Shown: positions 52,837 to 60,906 of the stretch, in pieces
How the letters are laid out: each line of letters starts with the position of its first letter
How positions within the stretch are numbered: position 1 is the first letter of the stretch
Source: Paenibacillus sp. RC334
GTDB taxonomy: Bacteria; Bacillota; Bacilli; Paenibacillales; Paenibacillaceae
DNA: 64,000 nt
Assembly: GCF_030034735.1 (NCBI RefSeq)
Contig: NZ_CP125370.1
Location: forward strand, 1,302,001-1,366,000
Direction: 5' to 3'
The notes under the pieces: generated by a model
What the model was told of the DNA's origin: nothing
The model's database searches: none
What the model saw: the letters and a program-made list of their open reading frames with translations, nothing else
Made by a program: the position numbers and the translations under genes

Positions 52837-55059
52837 TTGTCTAACGAGGAAACGAAGATGGAAGTCCGGCAGGAGCCGAACGAAGCAGAACGCCAGGAGC
52901 GGATTGTCAAACAAGTGGCGAGAGAGCTGTCGCTGGCACTCAAGCAAATCCGGACGACGATCAGTTTGCTGGATGAAGGGAATACGATTCCTTTTATCGC
53001 ACGATACCGTAAGGAAATGACTGGGGAACTGGATGAAAATCAGCTGCGTGAAATTGAAGATCGTGTGCTGTATTTACGTAATTTGGAGGACCGCAAGGTA
53101 GAGGTCATTCGCATTATTGATGAGCAGGGCAAGCTGACAGAAGACCTTCAGGCTGCCATCACTGCTGCGGTTAAGCTTCAGGAAGTGGAGGACCTGTACC
53201 GTCCATATCGGCAAAAGCGCAAAACCCGCGCGAGTGTGGCGAAGGAACGGGGGCTGGAGCCGTTGTCCATCTGGATCTGGAGTCAGCCGAAGCAGGGTGA
53301 TGCTCTGAAGGAAGCTGAGTCCTATGTGAATGCGGAACTGGGAGTGGACAGCGCTGAGGCGGCAATACAAGGAGCTTTGGACATTTTAGCGGAAAATATA
53401 GCGGACGACGCGGGTATTCGCCAATGGGTGCGTCGATATACACTGGATCATGGCATGCTAACCTCCGAAGCGAAGGATGCAGAGCAAGAGTCTGTCTACG
53501 AGAATTACTACAGCTATCGTGAGCTGGCTAAGAAAATGCCGCCTCATCGTATTTTGGCGATTAATCGCGGAGAGCGTGAAGGCATTCTCAAGGTCGGACT
53601 GGAGGTAGCGCCCGATTCGATTCACAATTACGTCGCAGGTCAAGTGATTAAAGGCTCATCCGCCGTGGAAGAGCTGCTGCGCAACGTCATTGAGGATGCA
53701 TATAAAAGGCTCATCGCACCCTCTATTGAGCGTGAGGTGCGCGCTGAAATGACAGAGAAGGGCGAGCAGCAGGCCATCTCTATCTTTGCGGGCAATTTGC
53801 GGAGCCTGCTGTTACAGGCCCCGATCAAGGGCCGCCGTGTGCTCGGTGTCGATCCGGCGTTTCGGACAGGCTGCAAACTGGCGGTCGTAGATGATACGGG
53901 CAAGCTGCTGGAAGTCGCGGTGACGTATCCGACACCGCCGAACAACAAAAAGCGTGAGGCTGCCGAGAAATTCAAGCAGCTCATTGCCAAATACAGCATT
54001 GAGCTGATCGTCATCGGTAACGGAACGGCTTCGCGTGAAACAGAGCAATTCGTGGCTGAAGTCATCGCAGATATTGGCGACAGCAGCCTGGCGTACCTGA
54101 TCGTCAATGAGGCAGGCGCGAGCGTTTATTCCGCCTCCAAGCTGGCGCAGGAGGAGTTCCCGGATCTGGACGTGGCTGAGCGCAGCGCGGCATCCATTGC
54201 ACGTCGTGTGCAGGACCCGTTGGCCGAGCTGGTCAAGATTGAGCCGAAGGCCATTGGTGTAGGCCAGTACCAGCATGATGTGTCACAGAAGCATCTGGAT
54301 GAAAGCTTGAAGGATGTTGTTGAATCGGCAGTTAACCATGTCGGTGTGGATGTGAATACCGCTTCCTCGGCATTACTGTCCTATGTAGCGGGCATTAACT
54401 CGACAATTGCCAAAAATATCGTGAAATACCGTGAGGAAAACGGCAAATTCAACAACCGTCGTCAGTTGCAAAAGGTACCGCGTCTTGGCGCGAAAACCTA
54501 CGAGCAATCGGTTGGTTTTATCCGTATACCGGGTGGAGAAAATCCGCTGGACCGCACGCCGATTCACCCTGAATCGTATGCTGTCGTAGACCGCCTGTTG
54601 GCTGAACTGGGCATCAGCGCCCACGATCTGGGCACCAAGGCTGCGACGGAAGCGCTGAACGTGTCCAGCATTGACGAACTGGCCGCGAAGCTGAAAGTCG
54701 GCGTGCCGACGTTGAAGGATATTCTGGACAGCCTCCAGCGTCCGGGCCGCGACCCGCGTGACGAGCTGCCGTTGCCTGTATTCCGTAAGGATGTGCTCAA
54801 GATCGAGGATCTGGCACCGGGCATGGAGCTTCAGGGAACCGTCCGCAATGTAATTGATTTCGGTGCGTTCGTCGATATCGGCATCAAGAGTGATGGATTG
54901 GTTCATATTTCGCAGCTGCGCAGCGGCTTCGTCAAGCATCCGATGGATGTCGTATCCGTTGGTGATAACGTAACCGTGTGGGTGCTGAATGTAGACTTGA
55001 AAAAAGGCAGGGTCGGTCTGACGATGAAAGCTCCGGCAGAAGCGCAATCGCAGGCATAA
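52837..55059 (+). CDS. tex: Tex-family RNA-binding transcription accessory protein
   Basis: A 740-residue Tex protein. Order: N-terminal helical region ERIVKQVARELSLALKQIRT and GNTIPFIARYRKEMTGELDE, the YqgF-like domain (RVLGVDPAFRTGCKLAVVDD), helix-hairpin-helix DNA-binding region (NTASSALLSYVAGINSTIAK, REENGKFNNRRQLQKVPRLG) and a C-terminal S1 RNA-binding domain (GTVRNVIDFGAFVDIGIKSD, LVHISQLRSGFV). Tex affects transcription and RNA handling. Start: TTG 52837 after GGAAGAAGGG; an ATG at 52789 has no ribosome site. It takes the position of ydcI in Bacillus. Confidence 0.93.
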   Translation: MSNEETKMEVRQEPNEAERQERIVKQVARELSLALKQIRTTISLLDEGNTIPFIARYRKEMTGELDENQLREIEDRVLYLRNLEDRKVEVIRIIDEQGKLTEDLQAAITAAVKLQEVEDLYRPYRQKRKTRASVAKERGLEPLSIWIWSQPKQGDALKEAESYVNAELGVDSAEAAIQGALDILAENIADDAGIRQWVRRYTLDHGMLTSEAKDAEQESVYENYYSYRELAKKMPPHRILAINRGEREGILKVGLEVAPDSIHNYVAGQVIKGSSAVEELLRNVIEDAYKRLIAPSIEREVRAEMTEKGEQQAISIFAGNLRSLLLQAPIKGRRVLGVDPAFRTGCKLAVVDDTGKLLEVAVTYPTPPNNKKREAAEKFKQLIAKYSIELIVIGNGTASRETEQFVAEVIADIGDSSLAYLIVNEAGASVYSASKLAQEEFPDLDVAERSAASIARRVQDPLAELVKIEPKAIGVGQYQHDVSQKHLDESLKDVVESAVNHVGVDVNTASSALLSYVAGINSTIAKNIVKYREENGKFNNRRQLQKVPRLGAKTYEQSVGFIRIPGGENPLDRTPIHPESYAVVDRLLAELGISAHDLGTKAATEALNVSSIDELAAKLKVGVPTLKDILDSLQRPGRDPRDELPLPVFRKDVLKIEDLAPGMELQGTVRNVIDFGAFVDIGIKSDGLVHISQLRSGFVKHPMDVVSVGDNVTVWVLNVDLKKGRVGLTMKAPAEAQSQA

Positions 55060-55098
55060 TACTCTACAAATCCGTATAACCGCCTTTAGGGTATAACA

Positions 55099-55147
55099 AA
55101 AGCCGGAATCTCCGAACCACTTCGGAGATTCCGGCCTTCATTTTTTA
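55099..55147. terminator. terminator between tex and cmpA
   Basis: A perfect 17-bp stem, AAGCCGGAATCTCCGAA with TTCGGAGATTCCGGCCTT, loop CCAC, followed by CATTTTTT. Confidence 0.85.
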
Positions 55148-55160
55148 CTGCCCTGAACTT

Positions 55161-55295
55161 CTACCCATTGTTGGCATCAAACTCTACACCCGGTGCTTTA
55201 TGATAAAAAAACCAACAGTCATTCAACAGTTTGATCTGGCGCCGGTCCTTTTTGTAAAAGGCCCGCATAAGCTGGTTGCTGAGCCATTGAGGCAA
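55161..55295 (-). CDS. cmpA: cortex morphogenetic protein CmpA (44 residues)
   Basis: A tiny minus-strand gene. The translation starts LPQWLSNQLMRAFYKKDRRQ (TTG start read as Met) and continues IKLLNDCWFFYHKAPG, which matches the small CmpA protein of Bacillus (37 residues; same MPxWL...QxxRAF opening and Q-IK-LN-CWFFY core). CmpA controls entry into cortex formation during sporulation. A strong GAGGAGGAG lies seven bases before the TTG at 55295. In Bacillus cmpA also lies opposite tex and the SprT-like ydcK. The seven-residue C-terminal extension (VEFDANNG) is longer than in Bacillus. Confidence 0.88.
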   Translation of the reverse strand: MPQWLSNQLMRAFYKKDRRQIKLLNDCWFFYHKAPGVEFDANNG

Positions 55296-55455
55296 GCCAA
55301 TCTCCTCCTCTGCGTTACATCTGTATGTTTAGCATATGGGGTGGGTGCCTAAAGTGTGCTTATCAATTGAATGGCTTATGAATTGAGGGTTAGACTTTGG
55401 ACGCTATTTTGTAATATGCTTGGCAGTATGGAGCAAAGGAGGGGATTGGGGAAGG

Positions 55456-55956
55456 ATGGAGTCCAAGTCCATAAGCAATTCCATGAGCGAGGAAGAGCTT
55501 CAGGAATGGGTGGAGCACATTTCAATGGAGAGTTTTGGCGTACCGTTTCGCCATCGTGCCAGCTTTAATTCGCGTCTGTCTTCCACAGGCGGTCGATATT
55601 TTATGAAAAGCCATCATATTGAAATTAATCCGCATCAGCTTGCAGCCTACGGGCGGCCCGAGGTGGAAAAAATTATTAAGCATGAGCTGTGCCATTATCA
55701 TTTGCATTTGCGCGGGATGGGCTACCAGCACCGAGATGCGGATTTCAAAGCATGGTTGGCCCGTGTAGGAGGGAGCAGGCATTGCCAAACTCTACCGGGG
55801 AGAGCGGAACGGAAGCCGCAGCCCTATCGCTACAAGCTGGTGTGCGCCTCATGTAGTCAGGAATACTTACGGAAGCGTAAAATGAACCCGCAGCGTTACC
55901 GCTGCGGCAAATGCGGAGGTAAACTTCGTCTGCTGGCACTTGACGGCACCCCCTGA
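55456..55956 (+). CDS. SprT-like zinc metalloprotein
   Basis: A 166-residue SprT-family protein corresponding to Bacillus YdcK. The zinc-binding HExxH lies in EKIIKHELCHYHLHLRGMGY, with a downstream HRDADFKAWLARVGG helix, and a C-terminal zinc ribbon shows C-x2-C pairs in LVCASCSQEY and YRCGKCGGK. Eukaryotic Spartan relatives are proteases for DNA-protein crosslinks; the bacterial role is unclear. The start ATG 55456 has AAAGGAGGGG about 12 bases upstream; the later ATG at 55483 is an alternative. tRNA genes follow. Confidence 0.88.
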   Translation: MESKSISNSMSEEELQEWVEHISMESFGVPFRHRASFNSRLSSTGGRYFMKSHHIEINPHQLAAYGRPEVEKIIKHELCHYHLHLRGMGYQHRDADFKAWLARVGGSRHCQTLPGRAERKPQPYRYKLVCASCSQEYLRKRKMNPQRYRCGKCGGKLRLLALDGTP

Positions 55957-56000
55957 ATCATGGTAAATTAAATATACTGTATGATAATTTACAGTAATGT

Positions 56001-56076
56001 TCCCTGATAGCTCAGTTGGTAGAGCACTCGACTGTTAATCGAGTTGTCACAGGTTCGAGTCCTGTTCGGGGAGCCA
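56001..56076 (+). tRNA. tRNA-Asn (GTT)
   Basis: Full cloverleaf: acceptor TCCCTGA/TCGGGGA, D arm with AGCTCAGTTGGTAGAGC, anticodon loop CTGTTAA (GTT), T loop GGTTCGAGTCC, encoded CCA. Confidence 0.97.
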
Positions 56077-56077
56077 T

Positions 56078-56166
56078 GGAGAGGTACCCAAGTGGCTATA
56101 AGGGGACCCTCTGCTAAGGGGTTAGGCTGCGAAAGCGGTGCGAGGGTTCGAATCCCTCTCTCTCCG
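56078..56166 (+). tRNA. tRNA-Ser (GCT)
   Basis: Class II tRNA with a long variable arm; acceptor GGAGAGG/TCTCTCC, anticodon loop CTGCTAA (GCT), T arm GAGGGTTCGAATCCCTC. CCA is not encoded. It begins one base after tRNA-Asn. Confidence 0.95.
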
Positions 56167-56185
56167 TTGGTTTTTCAAATCAGAA

Positions 56186-56233
56186 AAAGGACGCTTGTAT
56201 GCATCGGATGATGCTTGCGAGCGTCTTTTTTTG
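56186..56233 (+). terminator. terminator of the tRNA-Asn/Ser unit
   Basis: AAAGGACGCT and AGCGTCTTTTTTT form the outer stem, with inner GCATC/GATGC pairing. Confidence 0.75.
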
Positions 56234-56295
56234 TCTATATTCGATTCTGAAAATAACGATGATCTAAAAAGTGGCACAGCATGTGAATTTTTAGT

Positions 56296-57168
56296 TTAAA
56301 AGGTCGGCTTCGTAAGTTGATCCAGTATATTTAGGAGAGTATGAGCTACGCCATTCTCTACATTGGTCAGGGTAACTTCAGAGCAGACGGCCTTAATGTC
56401 GTCATTTGCATTGCCCATAGCGATGCCTTTACCTACCATTGTCAGCATGGAAATATCGTTATAGCTGTCTCCTACCGCTGCGGCTTCCTCCATGGGAATA
56501 CTCAAATAATCTGCCAGATAACGTAGTGCGTTTCCTTTGGAAGCATCCTTATGCTCGACTTCGAAGTTGCGGTCTGAGGAAATGACCATGTTCAGGCCGG
56601 GAAAATCCCGGTAACGCTCACGACCCCGGTTCAGCTTGGTTTGATCAAAGGAGAAGCACAGCACGTTATAAATCTCTACATCCAGCGGAATGTCTTCATA
56701 CGAGGGGATACGGGTATGTCCGGTCTGTTCATATTGTTTTTCGGCTGCATGTAACAGAGCATCCAGCGAAATATCCGGATTGGCGCTTAACAGGCGATCC
56801 ATTTCAACAGCCAGTAGCTGATGACCGTTTTGTGGAGAATAAATAGCGCGGTCTGTCATGACCTCATAATAAAAATCGTTTTCGCGCAGCCAGCTAAGCA
56901 CTTCAAACGTTTCATTCCGGTCCATAGGCGTAGAGGTTAGCTGGCGACGCTGTGCATCGTGTACGGTCGCGCCGTTTGCCCCGATGACGGGGGTGACAAG
57001 TCCTGCTTCCTCCAGCTTGATCCAGGCATCATAAGCGGCTCTGCCCGTGGCAATGGTTACCTGAATATCTTGCTGCTGTGCCTTGCGGATTGAGTCCGCG
57101 TTCACCTTACTTATTTTTCCTTCGTCGTTTAGCAGAGTTCCATCCAAATCAATCGCAAACAGTTTCAT
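56296..57168 (-). CDS. HAD-superfamily Cof-type phosphatase
   Basis: A 290-residue type IIB HAD hydrolase. Motif I is FAIDLDGTLLNDEGKI with the nucleophile and acid aspartates; motif II VTIATGRAAYD; motif III lysine near SKGNALRYLA; motif IV AAVGDSYNDISMLTMVGKGI (20). The cap domain lies between about 85 and 190. Such enzymes dephosphorylate sugar phosphates or flavin precursors; specificity cannot be read. It follows the DeoR-type regulator with a 47-base gap, so the two are probably co-transcribed, which suggests a phosphosugar link. Confidence 0.9.
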   Translation of the reverse strand: MKLFAIDLDGTLLNDEGKISKVNADSIRKAQQQDIQVTIATGRAAYDAWIKLEEAGLVTPVIGANGATVHDAQRRQLTSTPMDRNETFEVLSWLRENDFYYEVMTDRAIYSPQNGHQLLAVEMDRLLSANPDISLDALLHAAEKQYEQTGHTRIPSYEDIPLDVEIYNVLCFSFDQTKLNRGRERYRDFPGLNMVISSDRNFEVEHKDASKGNALRYLADYLSIPMEEAAAVGDSYNDISMLTMVGKGIAMGNANDDIKAVCSEVTLTNVENGVAHTLLNILDQLTKPTF

Positions 57169-57215
57169 TTCTCCATCTCCTGTCTTCTTCTTTATGTCTC
57201 ATGCAACTTCTTCCT

Positions 57216-57974
57216 TTACGGAACAATAATTTCAACATCATGACGGCGAAAAACATCCAGCATGGCCGGGTCTGGCAAGCGGTCGGTGATAACGATATCC
57301 ACCTCGTATAAATCGGCAAAGCGGTAAGAAAGGTTTTTGCCGAATTTGGAGTGATCCGCAAGAATGATCACCTGATCGGCCTGTTTCATCATTTGGTGCT
57401 TGAGCATACCGTCCTCTTCATGATTAATGCTCAGTCCATGGAGAGAAATGCCCCCGACCCCAACAAAAGCTTTGTCTACAAAATAGCGGGACAGGGTAGC
57501 GATGGCGGAGGAACCGTAGACAAAACGGTGCTCCTTTTGCAAGCGTCCGCCGAGCAGATGAATGGAAACGCCGTCCTTTTCGGAAAGAACATCAGCCTGA
57601 TTGATCGAATTGGTAATGACCGAGCACTCCTGTACATGGAGTCTTTCGGCACATGCCTGCACAGTGGTGGAGGAGTCGAGTATGATGCGATTTCCGTCAC
57701 GAACCATATTGGCAGCTATTTGTCCGATAATTTGTTTTTCTGCGGATACGGTGAGCAGTCTCTCTTTATAGTTTCTGGTTAATTCATGATCCAGTGTAGG
57801 CAGAAGGGCACCGCCACGGGTTCGAATAATCTTCTGGTGCTCCTCTAGCTTTACCAGATCCCGGCGGGCCGTATCTCGTGATACATTAAAAAATTCACAA
57901 ATATCATCCACCGAAATACGCTTGTGAAGCTGTAGGTAATCCACAATTTTTAGCATCCGTTCTTCTTGATACAT
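57216..57974 (-). CDS. DeoR/GlpR-family regulator
   Basis: A 252-residue regulator. N-terminal helix-turn-helix ISVDDICEFFNVSRDTARRD then the DeoR hinge IIRTRGGALLP; the effector domain shows RIILDSSTTVQACAE, VGVGGISLHGLSINHEE and VIILADHSKFGKNLSYRF, the phosphosugar-binding layout. It is paralogous to iolR but clearly distinct. The HAD phosphatase gene follows on the same strand and is the likely target. The start is ATG 57974 with AAGGAG upstream. Confidence 0.9.
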   Translation of the reverse strand: MYQEERMLKIVDYLQLHKRISVDDICEFFNVSRDTARRDLVKLEEHQKIIRTRGGALLPTLDHELTRNYKERLLTVSAEKQIIGQIAANMVRDGNRIILDSSTTVQACAERLHVQECSVITNSINQADVLSEKDGVSIHLLGGRLQKEHRFVYGSSAIATLSRYFVDKAFVGVGGISLHGLSINHEEDGMLKHQMMKQADQVIILADHSKFGKNLSYRFADLYEVDIVITDRLPDPAMLDVFRRHDVEIIVP

Positions 57975-58219
57975 ACAAAGCTCCTTGTGTTCAAAATGAT
58001 TTCGGTATTATGTAAGTGATTATAAGTAAAGTTAAGTTATTTTGCAATATAATCTCTTTTTATGCTTCTGATTAATGTGAAAAGAGCAAATTTACGTAAG
58101 TGAAAATGCGGTTTAATTTTCGGTAAACTACTTGTTTTAAATTTTTTTAAATAAGTATTGCCATTCATTCTTCTATTTGATATACTCTTTCTTGTCGCCA
58201 AGTTGGTGTTTAAAAATGC

Positions 58220-58291
58220 GGCCCGTTGGTCAAGCGGTTAAGACACCTCCCTTTCACGGAGGTAACAGGGGTTCGATTCCCCTACGGGTCA
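58220..58291 (+). tRNA. tRNA-Glu (TTC)
   Basis: Acceptor GGCCCGT/ACGGGTC, anticodon loop CTTTCAC (TTC), T arm AGGGGTTCGATTCCCCT. CCA not encoded. Confidence 0.96.
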
Positions 58292-58372
58292 TTGTTGTCT
58301 TTATGGACTACATGTTATATGCTTAAGGGAAATTCCTGAAGTCTGATGGCGGACATCTTGGATGAACAGCAT

Positions 58373-58448
58373 GAGCCATTAGCTCAGTTGGTAGAGCACC
58401 TGACTTTTAATCAGGGTGTCGAAGGTTCGAGTCCTTCATGGCTCACCA
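58373..58448 (+). tRNA. tRNA-Lys (TTT)
   Basis: Acceptor GAGCCAT/ATGGCTC, anticodon loop CTTTTAA (TTT), T arm GAAGGTTCGAGTCCTTC, encoded CCA. Confidence 0.97.
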
Positions 58449-58463
58449 TTTATATTTTATTAT

Positions 58464-58546
58464 GCGGTCGTGGTGGAATGGCAGACACGCTATCTTGAGG
58501 GGGTAGTGAGCGTATGCTCGTGGAGGTTCGAGTCCTCTCGACCGCA
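58464..58546 (+). tRNA. tRNA-Leu (GAG), copy 1
   Basis: Class II; acceptor GCGGTCG/CGACCGC, anticodon loop TTGAGGG (GAG), variable arm GAGC-GTAT-GCTC, T arm GGAGGTTCGAGTCCTC. CCA not encoded. A second copy lies at 61859. Confidence 0.95.
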
Positions 58547-58562
58547 TCAATGAATAAACGGA

Positions 58563-58591
58563 AAAGTCTCTGGTAGTAGAGGCTTTTTTTT
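58563..58591 (+). terminator. terminator of the tRNA-Glu/Lys/Leu unit
   Basis: AAGTCTCT pairs with AGAGGCTT, followed by a run of T. Confidence 0.7.
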
Positions 58592-58697
58592 GTTTGTGCA
58601 GTAATGTAATAAAGTAATTATTATGAAGAAATAATGATTCCATAGTATAATATAAAGCCATAATGTTATAGAATGATAAGTATAAACTGATGAAGTG

Positions 58698-59165
58698 ATG
58701 GTGAAAAATATGGACACTCAACTGTTAGGGAATATATCAGAAAATATTTTGGGCTTGTTTCCAATGGTGAAGAAGAAATTTTTCACCTACGGTCCGCTCG
58801 ATTTCCCATTACATTTGTCGCCTAATAACTTTCAGGCATTACTGTTGCTGCGAGAAGTGCGTTTGTCTACGGTATCTGATTTGTCCAAACTACTTAATGT
58901 CTCACGCCCGAACATGACTCCTCTGCTGGACAAGCTGGTGGAGCTTGGGTTGGCTGACCGCCAGTCGTGTGACTCGGATCGCAGAGTCGTGAACGTGGCG
59001 ATTACAGAAGAAGGCGATGCTTTTTGTGAACAGGTATTTCATACCTTTTCCAATAAAATTCAAGAGAGACTGGTGCTTCTGCCAGAAGAAGATTTATCAC
59101 ACTTGAGTGAAACTTTGAACGAATTGAAGCAGATTCTACTTAAAATTGACAACTATAATTTGTAA
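58698..59165 (+). CDS. MarR-family regulator
   Basis: A 155-residue winged-helix protein. The recognition region is STVSDLSKLLNVSRPNMTPL followed by LDKLVELGLADRQSCDSDRR, the classic MarR wing, and a C-terminal dimerisation helix. A TATAAT lies about 50 bases upstream. No transporter or enzyme gene is adjacent, so its targets and ligand are unknown. Starts at ATG 58698 or 58710 are both possible; neither has a strong ribosome site. Confidence 0.88.
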   Translation: MVKNMDTQLLGNISENILGLFPMVKKKFFTYGPLDFPLHLSPNNFQALLLLREVRLSTVSDLSKLLNVSRPNMTPLLDKLVELGLADRQSCDSDRRVVNVAITEEGDAFCEQVFHTFSNKIQERLVLLPEEDLSHLSETLNELKQILLKIDNYNL

Positions 59166-59189
59166 TGGGTGTACACGAGCTGACTGAGG

Positions 59190-59224
59190 GCCGCCATTTT
59201 CTTCGGAAAATAGGCGGTTTTTGT
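59190..59224 (+). terminator. terminator of the MarR gene
   Basis: CCGCCATTTTC-TTCG-GAAAATAGGCGG, followed by TTTTTG. Confidence 0.85.
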
Positions 59225-59350
59225 TGCATATTGTGGTATAATGAAAGCCAACATACATAATTCGGCAATTTTGGCACACGTGATCTTTGAAATGGGAACA
59301 GGGGACATGATATGGTTATTTGAGAGTCTGCTGGGGAGGAAGGAACTTCT

Positions 59351-59725
59351 ATGCAATCTATTTACCAACGTATTGAAGAACTTATCAAGGAACGTGGAAT
59401 GACAAAAAAAGCGTTCTGCGAGCAGTTGGGTATTAGTACAGGGAACTTTGGGGACTGGAAAAGAGGAAAAACGACGCCAGGCACGAATAAGCTCATTGAA
59501 ATCGCTTCGTTTTTTAATGCCAGTCTGGATTGGATCATGTTGGGGCGCAATGTGCAGGGTGAGGCGCTGAGGGAGTCGAGAGACCCTTATTTTTTTGGAG
59601 TTTCAGGGCAACTGGATTGCCAGGGGGAATCGCTTAGCGAGGTGGAAAAGGATTTTATACTTGAGTATATTGAATTTACCCGCTTTCGTAAAGAGAAAAG
59701 GCAGGAAGGTTCCACTACGGAATAA
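59351..59725 (+). CDS. XRE-type helix-turn-helix protein, paralogue 1
   Basis: A 124-residue protein. Residues 1-65 are a Cro/C1-type domain: YQRIEELIKERGMTKKAFCE, LGISTGNFGDWKRGKTTPGT and FFNASLDWIMLGR. The C-terminal part has an unusual PYFFGVSGQLDCQGESLSE segment and an acidic-basic helix (FILEYIEFTRFRKEKRQ). The next gene is a clear duplicate. No phage or toxin gene is nearby. ATG 59351 has GGGGAGGAAGG upstream. The target is unknown. Confidence 0.85.
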   Translation: MQSIYQRIEELIKERGMTKKAFCEQLGISTGNFGDWKRGKTTPGTNKLIEIASFFNASLDWIMLGRNVQGEALRESRDPYFFGVSGQLDCQGESLSEVEKDFILEYIEFTRFRKEKRQEGSTTE

Positions 59726-59821
59726 TCGGGTGCGGAATATTAAAGTAATGATAACCGAATAAGTATGGTTGAAATTTTGGGAATAGTTCAAGAAAAAGTT
59801 AGGGTGTCGGAGGGGATAATT

Positions 59822-60205
59822 TTGGGAGACCAAACGATTTATCAGCGAATTGAAGCCTTGATTAAGGATCGGGGAATGACGAAGAAGGCGTTTTGTGAAA
59901 AGCTCAAAATCAGCTCGGGTAATCTTGGAGACTGGAGAAGAGGTAAAACAACGCCGGGAACGATGCATTTAATCCAGATTTCGGACTTTTTTAATGTATC
60001 GCTGGATTGGTTAATGAAAGGCGTCAAACCGGGTGAGGGTGTACTTCAGGAGCAGAAGGCTGCTTATTTTTTTGGAGTGATGGGGCCATTGAATTGCCAG
60101 GCAGAGGATCTGGATACAGAAGAACAGAATTTCATATTAGAATATGTGGAATTTGCGAAATATCGTAAGCAAAAAGGTGAGAATGACAAAACACAGCCTG
60201 AATGA
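59822..60205 (+). CDS. XRE-type helix-turn-helix protein, paralogue 2
   Basis: A 127-residue duplicate of the preceding protein: YQRIEALIKDRGMTKKAFCE, ISSGNLGDWRRGKTTPGTMH, FFNVSLDWLMKG, then YFFGVMGPLNCQAEDLD and FILEYVEFAKYRKQK. Start TTG 59822 is six bases from GGAGGGG, which removes the unrelated 19 residues of the longer frame from 59765. About 60 percent of positions look the same as in paralogue 1, including the C-terminal half, so the copies share a common function. The stop overlaps a hairpin. Confidence 0.83.
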   Translation: MGDQTIYQRIEALIKDRGMTKKAFCEKLKISSGNLGDWRRGKTTPGTMHLIQISDFFNVSLDWLMKGVKPGEGVLQEQKAAYFFGVMGPLNCQAEDLDTEEQNFILEYVEFAKYRKQKGENDKTQPE

Positions 60206-60229
60206 TCTTCTCGCTAAAGATCACTCAGG
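60197..60229 (+). terminator. hairpin at the end of the XRE pair
   Basis: CCTGAATGATCTT pairs with AAGATCACTCAGG; it overlaps the stop codon and lacks a T run, so it is terminator-like only. Confidence 0.45.
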
Positions 60230-60332
60230 TTGAAAACCCGTAAAACGGACCGACGGGTTCGATTGACGAGTTTATTTGGGTTGCCGATGTTATAGCGTGC
60301 CGCATGCTTGGGGGACGCTCACATCGTTGGTT

Positions 60333-60554
60333 TCAGAGTGGTGATGCCTCCTTATAATCGTTATCGTCGATGTTGAGGATTGCAGCAACTTGTTTTCTGT
60401 ACCTTTGTGCTTTGCGGGTGCCGTGAATCAGATTGGACAAGCGTGAAGGCGGGATGTTATGCGTTTCACAAAATGTTTTCTGATCCAGCCGAAGTTCGAC
60501 AAGCCTTTGTTTGATGGCCCACCCTAAGGAGGTGACAGGCATTTTGTTGTTCAA
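60333..60554 (-). CDS. small helix-turn-helix protein
   Basis: A 73-residue protein with a compact XRE-like domain: LGWAIKQRLVELRLDQKTFC, then THNIPPSRLSNLIHGTRKAQ, and a helix with RKQVAAILNIDDNDYKE. Similar small proteins act as phage-type or plasmid repressors, but nothing phage-like is nearby. The start is TTG at 60554, nine bases after AAGGGG; the internal ATG at 60542 has no ribosome site. It runs convergently to the XRE pair. Confidence 0.75.
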   Translation of the reverse strand: MNNKMPVTSLGWAIKQRLVELRLDQKTFCETHNIPPSRLSNLIHGTRKAQRYRKQVAAILNIDDNDYKEASPL

Positions 60555-60648
60555 GTGAAATCGCCCCTTACGGATTCTTGCGGAATAATTGGTGTGTTAT
60601 AATAATCATCAGTAAACATGTTAGAATTAACCATCTAAAACTATGATA

Positions 60649-60667
60649 CACGTTTATACGTGTTTTT
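60649..60667 (+). terminator. small terminator-like hairpin
   Basis: ACACGT-TTAT-ACGTGT followed by TTTT; an isolated hairpin in the AT-rich gap upstream of the small HTH gene. Confidence 0.45.
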
Positions 60668-60778
60668 ACAATCTAAAATACGTAATTCAGATAAAAATAT
60701 AACTTAATTAAGTGATGGATGTCTGGATAATCCATCTGGAGCCTGTTAATTGTGCGAAATTGCAGTTGTATTCTGGAT

Positions 60779-60823
60779 AAAAAGAGCACTCTGCCACTGG
60801 AAAAAGTGGTGGGAGTGCTTTTG
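60779..60823. terminator. bidirectional terminator downstream of ureF
   Basis: AAAAGAGCACTC-TGCCACT pairs with AGTGGTG-GGAGTGCTTTT; T run on the minus strand too. Confidence 0.8.
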
Positions 60824-60906
60824 TCGTTGGTACTGGATTGGTGAAAACAGGCATCAGGGGGATGCTGTAGGCGTATAATGGGGCCGGACAAAGGAATCAG
60901 TGAATT

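Noticed and set aside
58443..58721. Minus-strand frame across tRNA-Leu copy 1, and a similar one at 61850-62158
   Set aside because: Both run antisense through the tRNA gene and share a sequence only because the tRNA genes are near-identical.
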